The position numbers and the translations under genes are program-made. The notes under the pieces were generated by a model. It ran no database searches. It was not told the origin of the DNA and saw only the letters and a list, made by a program, of their open reading frames with translations. Below are positions 9,055 through 17,437 of a DNA stretch of 64,000 bases, in pieces. Each line of letters opens with the position of its first letter. The stretch's first letter is position 1. Origin of the DNA: Mesorhizobium sp. WSM3860 (GTDB lineage Bacteria; Pseudomonadota; Alphaproteobacteria; Rhizobiales; Rhizobiaceae). The stretch covers positions 310,001 through 374,000 of the forward strand of contig NZ_NSGF01000002.1 in assembly GCF_002294995.1 (NCBI RefSeq), given 5' to 3'.

Positions 9055-10407
9055 ATGATGCAAACGACGTTTGGCACCGGGCAGCCAGGCAGGGAAAATG
9101 CGGATCTGGCCTTCACCGATCCGCTGACCGGTCTTGGCAACCATCGTCGCTTCTTCGACAAGGTCGATCGCTTGATCAGCGACCGCGCCGACGATCCCGC
9201 GCCCTTCACCGTCGGCATCCTCGACCTCGACGGCTTCAAGCCGATCAACGACCTGTTCGGCCACAAGGCCGGCGACGACATCCTGATCCAGGTGGCAATG
9301 CGCTTGCGCGCCTCGATGGACGGCTATTCCACCGTCTGTCGCATCGGCGCCGACGAATTCGCCTTCCTCTACCCGATGGTGTTCAGCGAGGAGCAGGCGG
9401 CCGAGAAGTCGCGCATGCTGATCGAGATCCTGTCGGCGCCCTATGATGTCGGCGAGCGCACCGCGAGACTGTCGGCTTCGGTCGGCTGCTCGCTGTTCTA
9501 TTCCGGCGACGAGACCACCGAGATCCTGATCAACAAGGCCGAGACCGCGCTCTACCACGCCAAGCGCTCGGGCCGCGGCCGCGTCGTCGTCTACACCCGC
9601 GAGATGGAGGACGCCGCCAAGCGCGTCACCCGTATCGAGCAGGCGCTGCGCCGCGCCGTCTCGGCCGGCGAGGTCGAGCCGCATTTCCAGCCGATCGTCG
9701 CCCTCAACAGCCGCCGCACCATCGGCTTCGAGACGCTGGCGCGTTGGACCGACCGCGATCTCGGCATGGTGCCGCCGAGCGTGTTCATTCCAATCGCCGA
9801 GGAGCGCGGCATCATCGGCCCGCTCTCGCAGCTGGTGCTGCGCAAGGCGACCGAGGCGGCGCGCAACTGGCCGAAGGACCTGTTCCTGTCCTTCAACCTG
9901 TCACCATCGCAGCTTGTCGACCAGAACACCGGGCTGCATATCCTGGCGATCCTCGACCGCACCGGTTTCGATCCGCGCCGGCTCGAGATCGAGATCACCG
10001 AAACCGGCCTGATGACCGATCCGGCTTCGGCCGAGAAGATCGTCGAGGATTTGCGCCGGGTCGGCATCCGCGTCTCGCTCGACGATTTCGGCACCGGCCA
10101 GTCCTCGCTCGGGCGCCTGCGCGAATTCCATTTCGACAAGCTGAAGATCGATCGCGCCTTCGTTTCCTCGATCCTCGACGACCGGCCCTCGGAGCACATC
10201 ATCCGCGCCATCCTCGCCATGTGCGAAGGGCTCGGCATGGACGTTGTGGCCGAAGGCATCGAGGAGGAAGCGCAGGCCGACCGCCTCGTCCAGTTCGGCT
10301 GCGCCGGTGGCCAGGGGTACTTGTTCGGCAAGCCCGTCGATGCCGACGCCACGCTTGGCTATCTGCGCGATTCCTATCGCGGCGCGCTGCGCGCCAAGGC
10401 GATCTGA
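9055..10407 (+). CDS. Cytosolic GGDEF-EAL cyclic-di-GMP protein
   Basis: A 450-residue protein without membrane segments or sensory domain: GGDEF domain (about residues 18-180) followed by EAL (about 195-440). The signature GGDEF reads GADEF at 98-102, an alanine substitution that leaves cyclase activity open to doubt. The EAL motif reads ETL at 226-228, keeping the metal-binding glutamate. Other catalytic EAL residues are present: SFNLSPSQL, EITETG, LDDFGTG, KIDRAF, AEGIEEE and GGQGYLFGKP. It is therefore more likely to be a phosphodiesterase than a cyclase. It is transcribed alone, diverging from the glycosyltransferase. Confidence 0.93.
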   Translation: MMQTTFGTGQPGRENADLAFTDPLTGLGNHRRFFDKVDRLISDRADDPAPFTVGILDLDGFKPINDLFGHKAGDDILIQVAMRLRASMDGYSTVCRIGADEFAFLYPMVFSEEQAAEKSRMLIEILSAPYDVGERTARLSASVGCSLFYSGDETTEILINKAETALYHAKRSGRGRVVVYTREMEDAAKRVTRIEQALRRAVSAGEVEPHFQPIVALNSRRTIGFETLARWTDRDLGMVPPSVFIPIAEERGIIGPLSQLVLRKATEAARNWPKDLFLSFNLSPSQLVDQNTGLHILAILDRTGFDPRRLEIEITETGLMTDPASAEKIVEDLRRVGIRVSLDDFGTGQSSLGRLREFHFDKLKIDRAFVSSILDDRPSEHIIRAILAMCEGLGMDVVAEGIEEEAQADRLVQFGCAGGQGYLFGKPVDADATLGYLRDSYRGALRAKAI

Positions 10408-10561
10408 TCGAAGCGACCCGCGATCCAAGCCGACCCGTCTGCGCGTTGCGGAAGCGCGGCTGCTATTTTGTCAGACATATTGCCGCCGAAATCGCCTTTT
10501 CACCCTTGCTCCCAGGGCCGGCATGGCTAGGATGCGCGCCGGCCAAAGGGAGACGGAAATC

Positions 10562-11329
10562 ATGATGCCATCGGCGCGTTTCGCCGACCTCGACGGCGCC
10601 TCGGTGCTGATCACCGGCGGCGGGTCCGGTATCGGCGCGGCGCTGACCGAGGGTTTCATGAGCCAAGGCGCCAAGGTCGCCTTCGTCGACATCGCCGACA
10701 AGCCCAGCACGGCGCTGGCCGACCGTCTGGAAAAGGAGCTTGGCCGGCGTCCGCTCTATCTCAAGACCGATCTGCGCGACGTCGAGGCGCTGCGCGCCGC
10801 GGCAGCGAAGGCGGCAAAAGCGCATGGCGATGTCACGGCGCTTGTCAACAACGCCGCGCTCGACGATCGCCATGAGGTGAAGGACGTCACGGTCGAGTTC
10901 TGGGACAACAACCTGGCCATAAACCTGCGGCCGCATTTCTTCACCGCCCAGGCGGTGGCGCCGGGCATGAAGCGCGCCGGTCGCGGCTCGATCATCAACT
11001 TCAGCTCCACGTCCTATCTCATCAACCATCCCGACCTGCCGGCTTACACCGCCGCCAAGGCCGGTATCCTCGGCCTCACCAAAGGCCTTGCCGGCAAGCT
11101 CGGCGCCGACGGCATCCGCGTCAACGCGGTCGCGCCCGGCTGGGTGATCACCGAACGCCAGCGCGAGCTTTGGGTCACCGAGGAGGCGCTTGCCGCCCAT
11201 GTTGCCAAGCAATGCATCAAGGAGGCCATGCAGCCCGACGACATTGTCGGCACGGTGCTGTTCCTGGCGTCGGACGCCTCGCGCATGCTGACGGCGCAAA
11301 TGCTGATCGTCGACGGAGGCGTGCTGTGA
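10562..11329 (+). CDS. SDR oxidoreductase, probable galactose 1-dehydrogenase
   Basis: A 255-residue classical short-chain dehydrogenase. The Rossmann motif TGGGSGIG is at 18-25, NNAA at 96-99, and the catalytic Ser near 149 with Tyr162-Lys166 (YTAAK). The ATG at 10562 has AGGGAGA upstream; the much longer open frame before it is non-coding. It overlaps dgoK by four bases (GTGA), and the following genes catalyse later steps of galactose or galactonate breakdown. By context it oxidises D-galactose (or a similar aldose) to its lactone, the first step of the De Ley-Doudoroff route. Substrate assignment is inference; SDR sequence alone does not set it. Confidence 0.85.
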   Translation: MMPSARFADLDGASVLITGGGSGIGAALTEGFMSQGAKVAFVDIADKPSTALADRLEKELGRRPLYLKTDLRDVEALRAAAAKAAKAHGDVTALVNNAALDDRHEVKDVTVEFWDNNLAINLRPHFFTAQAVAPGMKRAGRGSIINFSSTSYLINHPDLPAYTAAKAGILGLTKGLAGKLGADGIRVNAVAPGWVITERQRELWVTEEALAAHVAKQCIKEAMQPDDIVGTVLFLASDASRMLTAQMLIVDGGVL

Positions 11330-12261
11330 GCGGCGCGCCTGCGGTCGCCGCCCTCGACTGGGGCACGACCAGGCTTAGGGCCTGGCTGCTCGACGGCGCG
11401 GGTCAGGTGCTGGCCGAGCGGCGCGGCGACGACGGCCTGATCACCGCGCGCGAAAAAGGTTTTGCGACGGTGCTGGAAGGCCATCTCGCCGCCCTGGGCG
11501 CGCCGGAGGCCCTGCCCGTCATCATCTGCGGCATGGCGGGTTCCCGCCAGGGCTGGATCGAGGCGCCCTACGTCACCGTGCCTGCGCCGATCGGCGCCAT
11601 CTTAGCAGGCGCCGCCCGCATCGAAGGCGAGCGCCGCGACATCCGTATCGTGCCCGGCCTCGCCCAGCGCCTCGCCGACGCCCCGGATGTCATGCGCGGC
11701 GAGGAAACCCAGCTTGCCGGCGCGAATTTGCCGGCAAAGGGGCGTCATCTCGTCTGCATGCCGGGCACGCATTCGAAATGGGTCGTGGTCGAGGACGGCG
11801 CGGTCGCCGGCTTCGGCACCTGGCCGACCGGCGAATTGTTTTCGGTGCTGTCCGCGCATTCGATCCTGAAACATTCGCTGGGCGAGCATCCGGCACCGGT
11901 CGCGGCGGAGAGTCCGTTTTTCCGCCAGTGGTGCGAGCGGGCGCTGGGCGAAGGCGGCGACGTTACCGCAAGACTGTTTGCGATCCGCGCCGCCGGGCTG
12001 CTGCAGGATTTGAAGTCCGAGGAGGCGGCGGCGTGCCTGTCGGGGCTGCTGATCGGCAGCGAGATCGCATCGGCCAAACGCCGCTACGGCTTTTGCGAAG
12101 CACCGGTGGTGCTGATCGCTTCCGGCGCGCTGGCTACGCTCTATGGCGCCGCTCTTGGCTTCGCCGGTCTTGCTATTCGGGTCGTCGACGCGGATGAAGC
12201 GGTGCGCGCCGGTCTTGTCGAAGCCGCGCGCGAGAACCGCATGATCGGAGGCGACGCGTGA
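11326..12261 (+). CDS. dgoK: 2-dehydro-3-deoxygalactonokinase
   Basis: Phosphorylates 2-keto-3-deoxygalactonate at O6 with ATP. The 311-residue protein opens with AALDWGTTRLRAWLLDGAG, the DgoK family phosphate-binding start, and contains CMPGTHSKWVVVEDG and TGELFSVLSAHSILK, both typical. Translation starts at a GTG (11326) sharing GTGA with the stop of the SDR gene, so the genes are translationally coupled. It in turn overlaps dgoA by GTGA at 12258. Confidence 0.93.
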   Translation: MSGAPAVAALDWGTTRLRAWLLDGAGQVLAERRGDDGLITAREKGFATVLEGHLAALGAPEALPVIICGMAGSRQGWIEAPYVTVPAPIGAILAGAARIEGERRDIRIVPGLAQRLADAPDVMRGEETQLAGANLPAKGRHLVCMPGTHSKWVVVEDGAVAGFGTWPTGELFSVLSAHSILKHSLGEHPAPVAAESPFFRQWCERALGEGGDVTARLFAIRAAGLLQDLKSEEAAACLSGLLIGSEIASAKRRYGFCEAPVVLIASGALATLYGAALGFAGLAIRVVDADEAVRAGLVEAARENRMIGGDA

Positions 12262-12896
12262 CGCAGACAGCACCCTTTCCCAAATTGAAACGCGGGCTGG
12301 TCGCCATTCTGCGTGGCCTCAAGCCGACCGAGGCGATCTCAATAGGCCAGGCGATCTTCGACGCCGGCATCGAGGCGATCGAGGTGCCGCTCAATTCGCC
12401 GGAACCGTTTTCGTCGATCACCAGGATCGCCGAAGTCCTCCCCAAAACCGCGCTGGTCGGCGCCGGCACGGTGCTGACGGCGGACGATGTCGATGCCTTG
12501 CACAAGGCCGGCGGGCGGCTGCTGGTCAGCCCCAACATCGATGCCGAGGTCATGGGCCGTGCCATGCGGTACGGCATGGTGACGATGCCCGGCGTCTTCA
12601 CGCCCACCGAAGCCTTCCAGGCGATCCGGCTCGGCGCCTCGGCGCTGAAATTCTTCCCGGCGAGCGTGCTCGGCGCCGGCGGCATTTCGGCAATCCGCGC
12701 CGTCCTGCCGGCGGCGACATTGATCGGCGCCGTCGGCGGCGTTTCGGACAAGGATTTTGCCGGCTACAAAGCCGTCGGCGTCAGCGTCTTCGGCTTGGGG
12801 TCGAGCCTCTATAAGCCGGGCGCCAGCGTGGATGACGTGGCTGAGCGGGCCCGCGCCGCGGTCGCGGCCTGGGACGAAGCCTTCGGAGGGATTTGA
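12258..12896 (+). CDS. dgoA: 2-dehydro-3-deoxy-6-phosphogalactonate aldolase
   Basis: Class I aldolase that splits 2-keto-3-deoxy-6-phosphogalactonate into pyruvate and glyceraldehyde 3-phosphate. At 212 residues it has the KDPG/KDPGal aldolase length. The Schiff-base lysine is K131 in ALKFFPAS, and the general acid/base glutamate is E42 in IEVPLNSPE; the LNSP form after the glutamate is the KDPGal variant. It starts at a GTG inside the end of dgoK and overlaps the next ATG by one base. Confidence 0.93.
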   Translation: MTQTAPFPKLKRGLVAILRGLKPTEAISIGQAIFDAGIEAIEVPLNSPEPFSSITRIAEVLPKTALVGAGTVLTADDVDALHKAGGRLLVSPNIDAEVMGRAMRYGMVTMPGVFTPTEAFQAIRLGASALKFFPASVLGAGGISAIRAVLPAATLIGAVGGVSDKDFAGYKAVGVSVFGLGSSLYKPGASVDDVAERARAAVAAWDEAFGGI

Positions 12897-13768
12897 TGGA
12901 CAGCGTTTCGGTCTTCAGCGATCACATCTGCCAGTTGGGGGAGGGACCGAGCTACGATCCCGGCACCGACACGCTCTTCTGGTTCGACATCGTCGATGGC
13001 AAGCTTTTGGAAAAACCGCTGGCCGGCGCGCTGAAAATCCATGATCTCGGAGTGATGGCCAGCGCCATCGCCGTCATCGACGATGCCCGCCAGCTGATCG
13101 CCACCGAAATCGGCCTGCAGGTCCGCGATGTGGCGACCGGCAAGCTGACGCTGCACACGCCGATCGAGGCCGACAATCCGCTGACCCGCTCCAACGATTC
13201 CCGCGTCCACCCCTGCGGCGCATTGTGGACCGGCACGATGGGCAAGGACGAGGGGAAGGGCGCCGGCGCGATCTACTGGTTCTTCAAGGGCGAGCTTCGC
13301 CGGCTGTTCTCCGACATCACCGTCTCCAACTCGATCTGCTTTTCCGAGGACGGGGCGATCGCCTATTACACCGACACCGCGACCGGGCTTCTGATGCGCG
13401 TTGCCTGCGATCCGGCAACCGGCCTGCCGACGGGCGAGCCGAACGTCTTCGTCGATCATCGTTCGCAAAAAGGCTATGTCGACGGCTCGGTGGTCGACCG
13501 CGACGGCGTGCTGTGGAACGCCGTCTGGGGAGGTAAGGCGGTGAAGGCTTATTCGCCGGACGGCACGCTGCTGCGCGAAGTCCCGATGCCGGTGACCCAG
13601 CCCTCCTGCCCGGCTTTCGTCGGCCAGAAGGCCGATCGCATCGCGGTGACATCGGCCTGGAAGGGCACGGACGACAAGCAGCGCAAGCTCGATCCTCAGG
13701 CCGGCATGACCTTCCTGCTCGACATTCCGGTCAGCGGCCGCTTCGAGCCGCGCGTGCTGATCGCCTGA
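12896..13768 (+). CDS. SMP-30/gluconolactonase family sugar lactonase
   Basis: A 290-residue six-bladed beta-propeller lactonase. Metal-binding landmarks are LGEGPSYDP near the N-terminus, SNDSRVHPCGALWTGTM around 100 and YVDGSVVDRDGVLWNAVWGG around 205. In this operon it should open galactonolactone (or a related aldonolactone) to the acid. The ATG at 12896 makes a TGATG overlap with dgoA and has GGAGGG (12885-12890) upstream. It is the last gene of the operon; a galactonate dehydratase is not encoded here. Confidence 0.92.
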   Translation: MDSVSVFSDHICQLGEGPSYDPGTDTLFWFDIVDGKLLEKPLAGALKIHDLGVMASAIAVIDDARQLIATEIGLQVRDVATGKLTLHTPIEADNPLTRSNDSRVHPCGALWTGTMGKDEGKGAGAIYWFFKGELRRLFSDITVSNSICFSEDGAIAYYTDTATGLLMRVACDPATGLPTGEPNVFVDHRSQKGYVDGSVVDRDGVLWNAVWGGKAVKAYSPDGTLLREVPMPVTQPSCPAFVGQKADRIAVTSAWKGTDDKQRKLDPQAGMTFLLDIPVSGRFEPRVLIA

Positions 13769-13862
13769 GCGGCTTGCGGATTATCGCTCGCTCAGGTCGG
13801 TTTCCTGAAAGCCGATTGCAACCGCCATGCGATGGTAGCACCTGACTGTTCTGGGAGCTTCC

Positions 13863-14927
13863 ATGCCGCGCAACGGGCCGATGCTGATCCTTGTCCATGA
13901 GCCGGAGAAGGCTTGCTTCGACCGGCTGGTCGCCGACGGCTATCCGACGGAGCGCGCCACCGAGATCTCGTCCTATCTGGCGCAGTCGACCGACCTCGCG
14001 CCCGAATTCGGCCAGCTCGCCGCCGCTTGCGAAACGCGCGGCCTCACCTTCATGGCGGTCGAGCTGGACGACGCCGCGGCCGTGTTGGCGAAGGCCGATC
14101 CCGCCAAAACCCTGGTCTGGACGCTGACCGACGGCGTCGCCTATTTCCGTGGCAGCGCTTCACCGGCGCTGGCGAGGCTGAACGGCCTCAAGACGATCGG
14201 CGCCGATTCGCTGTTCGCGCTCTGCCAGGACAAATTCCGCTCCGGCGCCGTGCTGGGGGCGCTTGGCCTGCCGGCGCCGCCGGCCGGGCTGGCCCGAAAT
14301 GGGAAATGGCTGGTCGAGCCGCCGGCCTCGCCCGCCGGCTGGTTCGTCAAACCCAACCGGCTAGGCGCCAAGATCGGCATCTGGCCGGATTCGCGCATCA
14401 CCGATCTTGGCCATGCGCTGGAGCTTAGCCGGCGTGCCTTTGCCCATTACCGCGACGATGTCGTCGTTCAGCCTTATGTCGCCGGCCGCAATGTGCGGGC
14501 AAGCTTCCTCGGCATGAAGCCGGATACCGGTGTCGAGGCACTCGGCGTCGCTTTCGTCGAATCCGGCGGCGACTTCCAGACCATGGCCGACTCTATGGCG
14601 CTCTATGGCGATACCGGCCAGGCCGCCAGGGACGCAGGCACTTATGCCGAGCCGGAGCTGGAGCAGGTTGCCGCCAGCCAGCCGGCGGCCGATCGCGGGA
14701 TCCGGGCCATCGCGCAAAAGCTGACCACCGGGCTCGGCCTGAAAGACGTGTTCTCGGTCGACTTCAGGGTCGAGGCCGACGACACCATCCACCTCATCGA
14801 GTTCGAGGTCTGCCCCGGCCTGCCCTGCTTCGATTTTCGCGACTACTGCCGCAGGCAATGGGGCATGAGCCTTGCCGATGCGATGGCCGAGACCGCGGCC
14901 AATAGGCTGATGTCGCGACCTTCATGA
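13863..14927 (+). CDS. ATP-grasp protein of unknown substrate
   Basis: A 354-residue protein resembling D-Ala-D-Ala ligase or glutathione-synthase-like ATP-grasp enzymes, but not a recognisable Ddl. The GWFVKPNRLGAKIGIW stretch (near 160-175) is the ATP-binding lysine region. VVVQPYVAGRNVRASFLG and the C-terminal DDTIHLIEFEVCPGLPCFDF carry the metal- and phosphate-contacting acidic residues. Such enzymes ligate a carboxylate to an amine or thiol via an acyl phosphate. GGGAGC lies 6 bases before the ATG. Neighbours (sugar operon upstream, DUF1330 convergent downstream) give no clue to substrate. Confidence 0.75.
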   Translation: MPRNGPMLILVHEPEKACFDRLVADGYPTERATEISSYLAQSTDLAPEFGQLAAACETRGLTFMAVELDDAAAVLAKADPAKTLVWTLTDGVAYFRGSASPALARLNGLKTIGADSLFALCQDKFRSGAVLGALGLPAPPAGLARNGKWLVEPPASPAGWFVKPNRLGAKIGIWPDSRITDLGHALELSRRAFAHYRDDVVVQPYVAGRNVRASFLGMKPDTGVEALGVAFVESGGDFQTMADSMALYGDTGQAARDAGTYAEPELEQVAASQPAADRGIRAIAQKLTTGLGLKDVFSVDFRVEADDTIHLIEFEVCPGLPCFDFRDYCRRQWGMSLADAMAETAANRLMSRPS

Positions 14928-14987
14928 TTGGCTAAGACCCAGAAACTTCGTCATTCCGGGGCGACAAGATGGGCGTTTCGGCCAATC
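14926..14987. repeat. Candidate dispersed rhizobial intergenic repeat, copy 1
   Basis: Inverted arms GATTGGC (14926-14932, overlapping the ATP-grasp stop) and GCCAATC (14981-14987) flank a CTTCGTCATTCCGGGG segment. The same CTTCGTCATT word and GCCAATC arm recur in the gap at 28.48-28.57 kb, suggesting one degenerate repeat family. Confidence 0.35.
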
Positions 14988-15017
14988 TCCAACGTGCCAA
15001 GGCGCTGCTTCGACGAA

Positions 15018-15305
15018 CTAAACGCCCTCGACCAGCACGATCTCGCCGTCGGCCACTTGCTGGCGGATGGCGACGGCGCGCTGATATTCCGGCGAGTGGT
15101 AGCAGTCATGCGCCGCCGCGAACGATTCGAACTCGATGATCACGTTGCGCGCGCGGCCCGGCCCCTCGGCCTTCTCATGCTCGCCGCCGCGCGCCAGGAA
15201 TTTCGCGCCGAAGCGATCGAAGGCGACCTTGGCGGCGGCGACATAGTCCTTGTAGCCCTCGGGGTCGCGCACATCGACGCGGGCAATCCAATATCCCTTT
15301 GGCAT
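15018..15305 (-). CDS. DUF1330 domain protein
   Basis: A 95-residue ferredoxin-fold protein of the DUF1330 family: MPKGYWIARVDV at the start, GGEHEKAEGP in the middle and the SPEYQRAVAIR block near residue 73. Function is unknown; the dimeric alpha-beta barrel fold resembles small monooxygenases and stress-response proteins. AGGAGA stands 5-6 bases before the ATG at 15305. It follows pyrF by 31 bases on the same strand and is probably co-transcribed. Confidence 0.88.
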   Translation of the reverse strand: MPKGYWIARVDVRDPEGYKDYVAAAKVAFDRFGAKFLARGGEHEKAEGPGRARNVIIEFESFAAAHDCYHSPEYQRAVAIRQQVADGEIVLVEGV

Positions 15306-15336
15306 TCTTTTCTCCTGTTTCGGTTCGCAAACGGCT

Positions 15337-16038
15337 TTATGCCGAGCACATTTCGGCCAAGATAGCCTCGGCCGCCGCCCGCCGATCCGGCGCCTTGACG
15401 ATCGGCCGGCCGACGACAAGGTGGCTGGAGCCGTTGCGGATCGCTTGCGCCGGCGTCACCACGCGCTTCTGGTCGCCATGGTCGCTGCCGCTCGGCCGTA
15501 TACCCGGCGTGACCACGGCCATGTCGGGACCGACGATCCGGCGCACGGCTTCGGCCTCCTCGGCCGAGCAGACGATGCCGCCCATGCCGGCATGCAGCGC
15601 CTGTTCGGAGCGCCTCAGCACCAGCGTGTGCGGATCGTATTCATAGCCGGCATCGATCATGTCCTGCTCGTCCATCGAGGTCAGCACGGTCACCGCGAGC
15701 AGGCAGAGCTCGCTGCCTTTGGCTGCTTCCACTGCCGCCTGCATAGCCTTGGGATAGGCATGCAGCGTCAGCATCGAGACCCCCATCCTGACGATATTCT
15801 CGACCCCCTTGGCCACCGTGTTGTCGATGTCGAGCAGCTTCATGTCGAGGAAGACCTTGGTGCCGCCGCTCACCAGCTCGCGCGCGAAATCGAGCCCGCC
15901 GGCGAAGGCGAGCTGGTAGCCGATCTTGTAGAAAGAAACGGCGCCTTCGAGCTCGCGCACCGTCTTTTCGGCTTCCTTCAGCGTCGGCACGTCGAGGCCG
16001 ACGATCAGCCTGTCGCGCATGGTCTCGACCGGATGCAT
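15337..16038 (-). CDS. pyrF: Orotidine 5'-phosphate decarboxylase
   Basis: Decarboxylates OMP to UMP, the last step of de novo pyrimidine synthesis. The 233-residue TIM-barrel protein shows [11 protein letters not shown], the catalytic [14 protein letters not shown] (Asp-Lys-Asp charge network) near 60-75 and VTPGIRPSG near the phosphate site. The ATG at 16038 overlaps the stop of the FMN reductase as TGATG, so I prefer it to the in-frame ATG at 16020 or the upstream start at 16092. Confidence 0.95.
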   Translation of the reverse strand: MHPVETMRDRLIVGLDVPTLKEAEKTVRELEGAVSFYKIGYQLAFAGGLDFARELVSGGTKVFLDMKLLDIDNTVAKGVENIVRMGVSMLTLHAYPKAMQAAVEAAKGSELCLLAVTVLTSMDEQDMIDAGYEYDPHTLVLRRSEQALHAGMGGIVCSAEEAEAVRRIVGPDMAVVTPGIRPSGSDHGDQKRVVTPAQAIRNGSSHLVVGRPIVKAPDRRAAAEAILAEMCSA

Positions 16039-16634
16039 CAGACCTCGATCCTCACGGACAGCATGCGCGAGGTTTCGATCAGTGTGCGGCATAGGCGCTC
16101 CATCGATTGGTGCAGTTTGGCGTCGCGGAATTGTCCGTCCTCGCCGAAGGCTTCATTGGCGCCGGAAACCGAGCATTCCGGCGTGATCACTTCCATCTGG
16201 CAGCGCACCAGCACCGCGCGCAGATGGTTGATGCAGCGTATGCCGGCAAATTTGCCCTCGGAGGAGGAGCAGAGCGCAACGGGCTTGCCGTAAAGCGGTC
16301 TGAACGAGCGGCTGCCGTCGCGCCGGAGCCGGCTCACCCAGTCGATCGAATTCTTCAAGAGCGGCGGGATCGAGCCGTTGTATTCAGGCGTCGCGATCAG
16401 CAGCCCGTCATGGGCGGAAATCTGATGGCCGAGCTTCACGGCATTCTCGGGAATGCCTTTGTCCTTCTCAAGATCCTCGTCCATGATCGGCAGCGGATAG
16501 TCGCCGAGCGAGATGCGGGTCACCTCCGCACCCTGCATGGCGAGTTCCTTCTGCGCCACATCGGCCGTCTGGCCGCTGAAAGCGCCAGTGCGGATCGAGC
16601 CTGCGAAGACGAGGATTCTTGGGATTACTGCCAT
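16038..16634 (-). CDS. NADPH-dependent FMN reductase family protein
   Basis: A 198-residue flavodoxin-fold protein of the NADPH-dependent FMN reductase/azoreductase/chromate-reductase family. The FMN phosphate loop is [12 protein letters not shown] near residue 8 and the second flavin loop [19 protein letters not shown] near 80-98. It probably reduces quinones, azo dyes or flavins in the cytosol with NAD(P)H. It shares a TGATG with pyrF downstream. AGGTGG precedes the ATG at 16634. Confidence 0.9.
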   Translation of the reverse strand: MAVIPRILVFAGSIRTGAFSGQTADVAQKELAMQGAEVTRISLGDYPLPIMDEDLEKDKGIPENAVKLGHQISAHDGLLIATPEYNGSIPPLLKNSIDWVSRLRRDGSRSFRPLYGKPVALCSSSEGKFAGIRCINHLRAVLVRCQMEVITPECSVSGANEAFGEDGQFRDAKLHQSMERLCRTLIETSRMLSVRIEV

Positions 16635-16709
16635 CGGCCACCTGTCGAGAGACGTATAGGCCGAATGGCGATCAATTCCCAAGCGCTTTCAATCGCCAAG
16701 CGCTTTCAG

Positions 16710-17315
16710 TCAACATGCCTTGCGCCGGTAGATCCACAGCTGCGTCGGCGGAATGTTGCGGATGATGAAATCGAAATGCTTGACCGTGTAGTCGCCGCGG
16801 CCGGGCGGGATCGGCGACAGCGGGCCGTAGGTCAGCTGCACGATCGGCCGGCCGGCGGGGATGCGGTCGAGCAGGCTTTCGATGTAGGCGATGCGCTGGG
16901 CGACCGGGAAATTGAGCAGCGGCACGCCGGAGACGACCGAATCGAACACCATGTCGCGCCTGTCGCCGAGCGTGGCGTCGAGGTTGAAGGCGTCACCCTC
17001 GATCACGTTGACGCGCGGATAGAGCCGGCGCAGATGGCGCACGAAGTCGGTCGAGTATTCGATAGCGTAGAGGTTCTCCGGCCTCACGCCCTGGGCCAGG
17101 ATGGCGCGGGTGATGACGCCGGTGCCGGGGCCGACCTCCAGCACCGGCAGGCCCGATTTCGGGTTGACGATCGAGGCCATCTTACGGGCGGTGACGGAAC
17201 TGGTGGGAACGATCGAGCCGACAGCTTTCGGCTTGTCGATCCAGCCTTTGAAGAACTTCAGCTCGTCGTCGAATTTTTCCGCCAGCGCTTTGCGCAACCC
17301 GGGACCACGTGCCAT
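16710..17315 (-). CDS. pmtA: Phosphatidylethanolamine N-methyltransferase, PmtA type
   Basis: Adds methyl groups from SAM to phosphatidylethanolamine on the way to phosphatidylcholine, a major lipid of rhizobia needed for symbiosis. The 201-residue length matches the Sinorhizobium/Rhodobacter type. The start with KFDDELKFFKGWIDKPKAVGS is characteristic, motif I is VLEVGPGTGVITRAI near 63-77, and QLTYGPLSPIPPG lies near the C-terminus. The ATG at 17315 has AGGAGAG upstream, preferred over an in-frame start at 17330. It may be read from the dnaJ transcript or its own promoter (123-base gap). Confidence 0.92.
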   Translation of the reverse strand: MARGPGLRKALAEKFDDELKFFKGWIDKPKAVGSIVPTSSVTARKMASIVNPKSGLPVLEVGPGTGVITRAILAQGVRPENLYAIEYSTDFVRHLRRLYPRVNVIEGDAFNLDATLGDRRDMVFDSVVSGVPLLNFPVAQRIAYIESLLDRIPAGRPIVQLTYGPLSPIPPGRGDYTVKHFDFIIRNIPPTQLWIYRRKAC

Positions 17316-17437
17316 GCGAGCTCTCCTCAACGCTCCCCGACCCGCTACTTAGCAGCTAGGTGGAACAAGGCAAGGCAAGATCTGGCATAAGATGTTGATG
17401 ACGTTGAGGCAGCGCGTCAACCCCTGCCGCACGCCAC

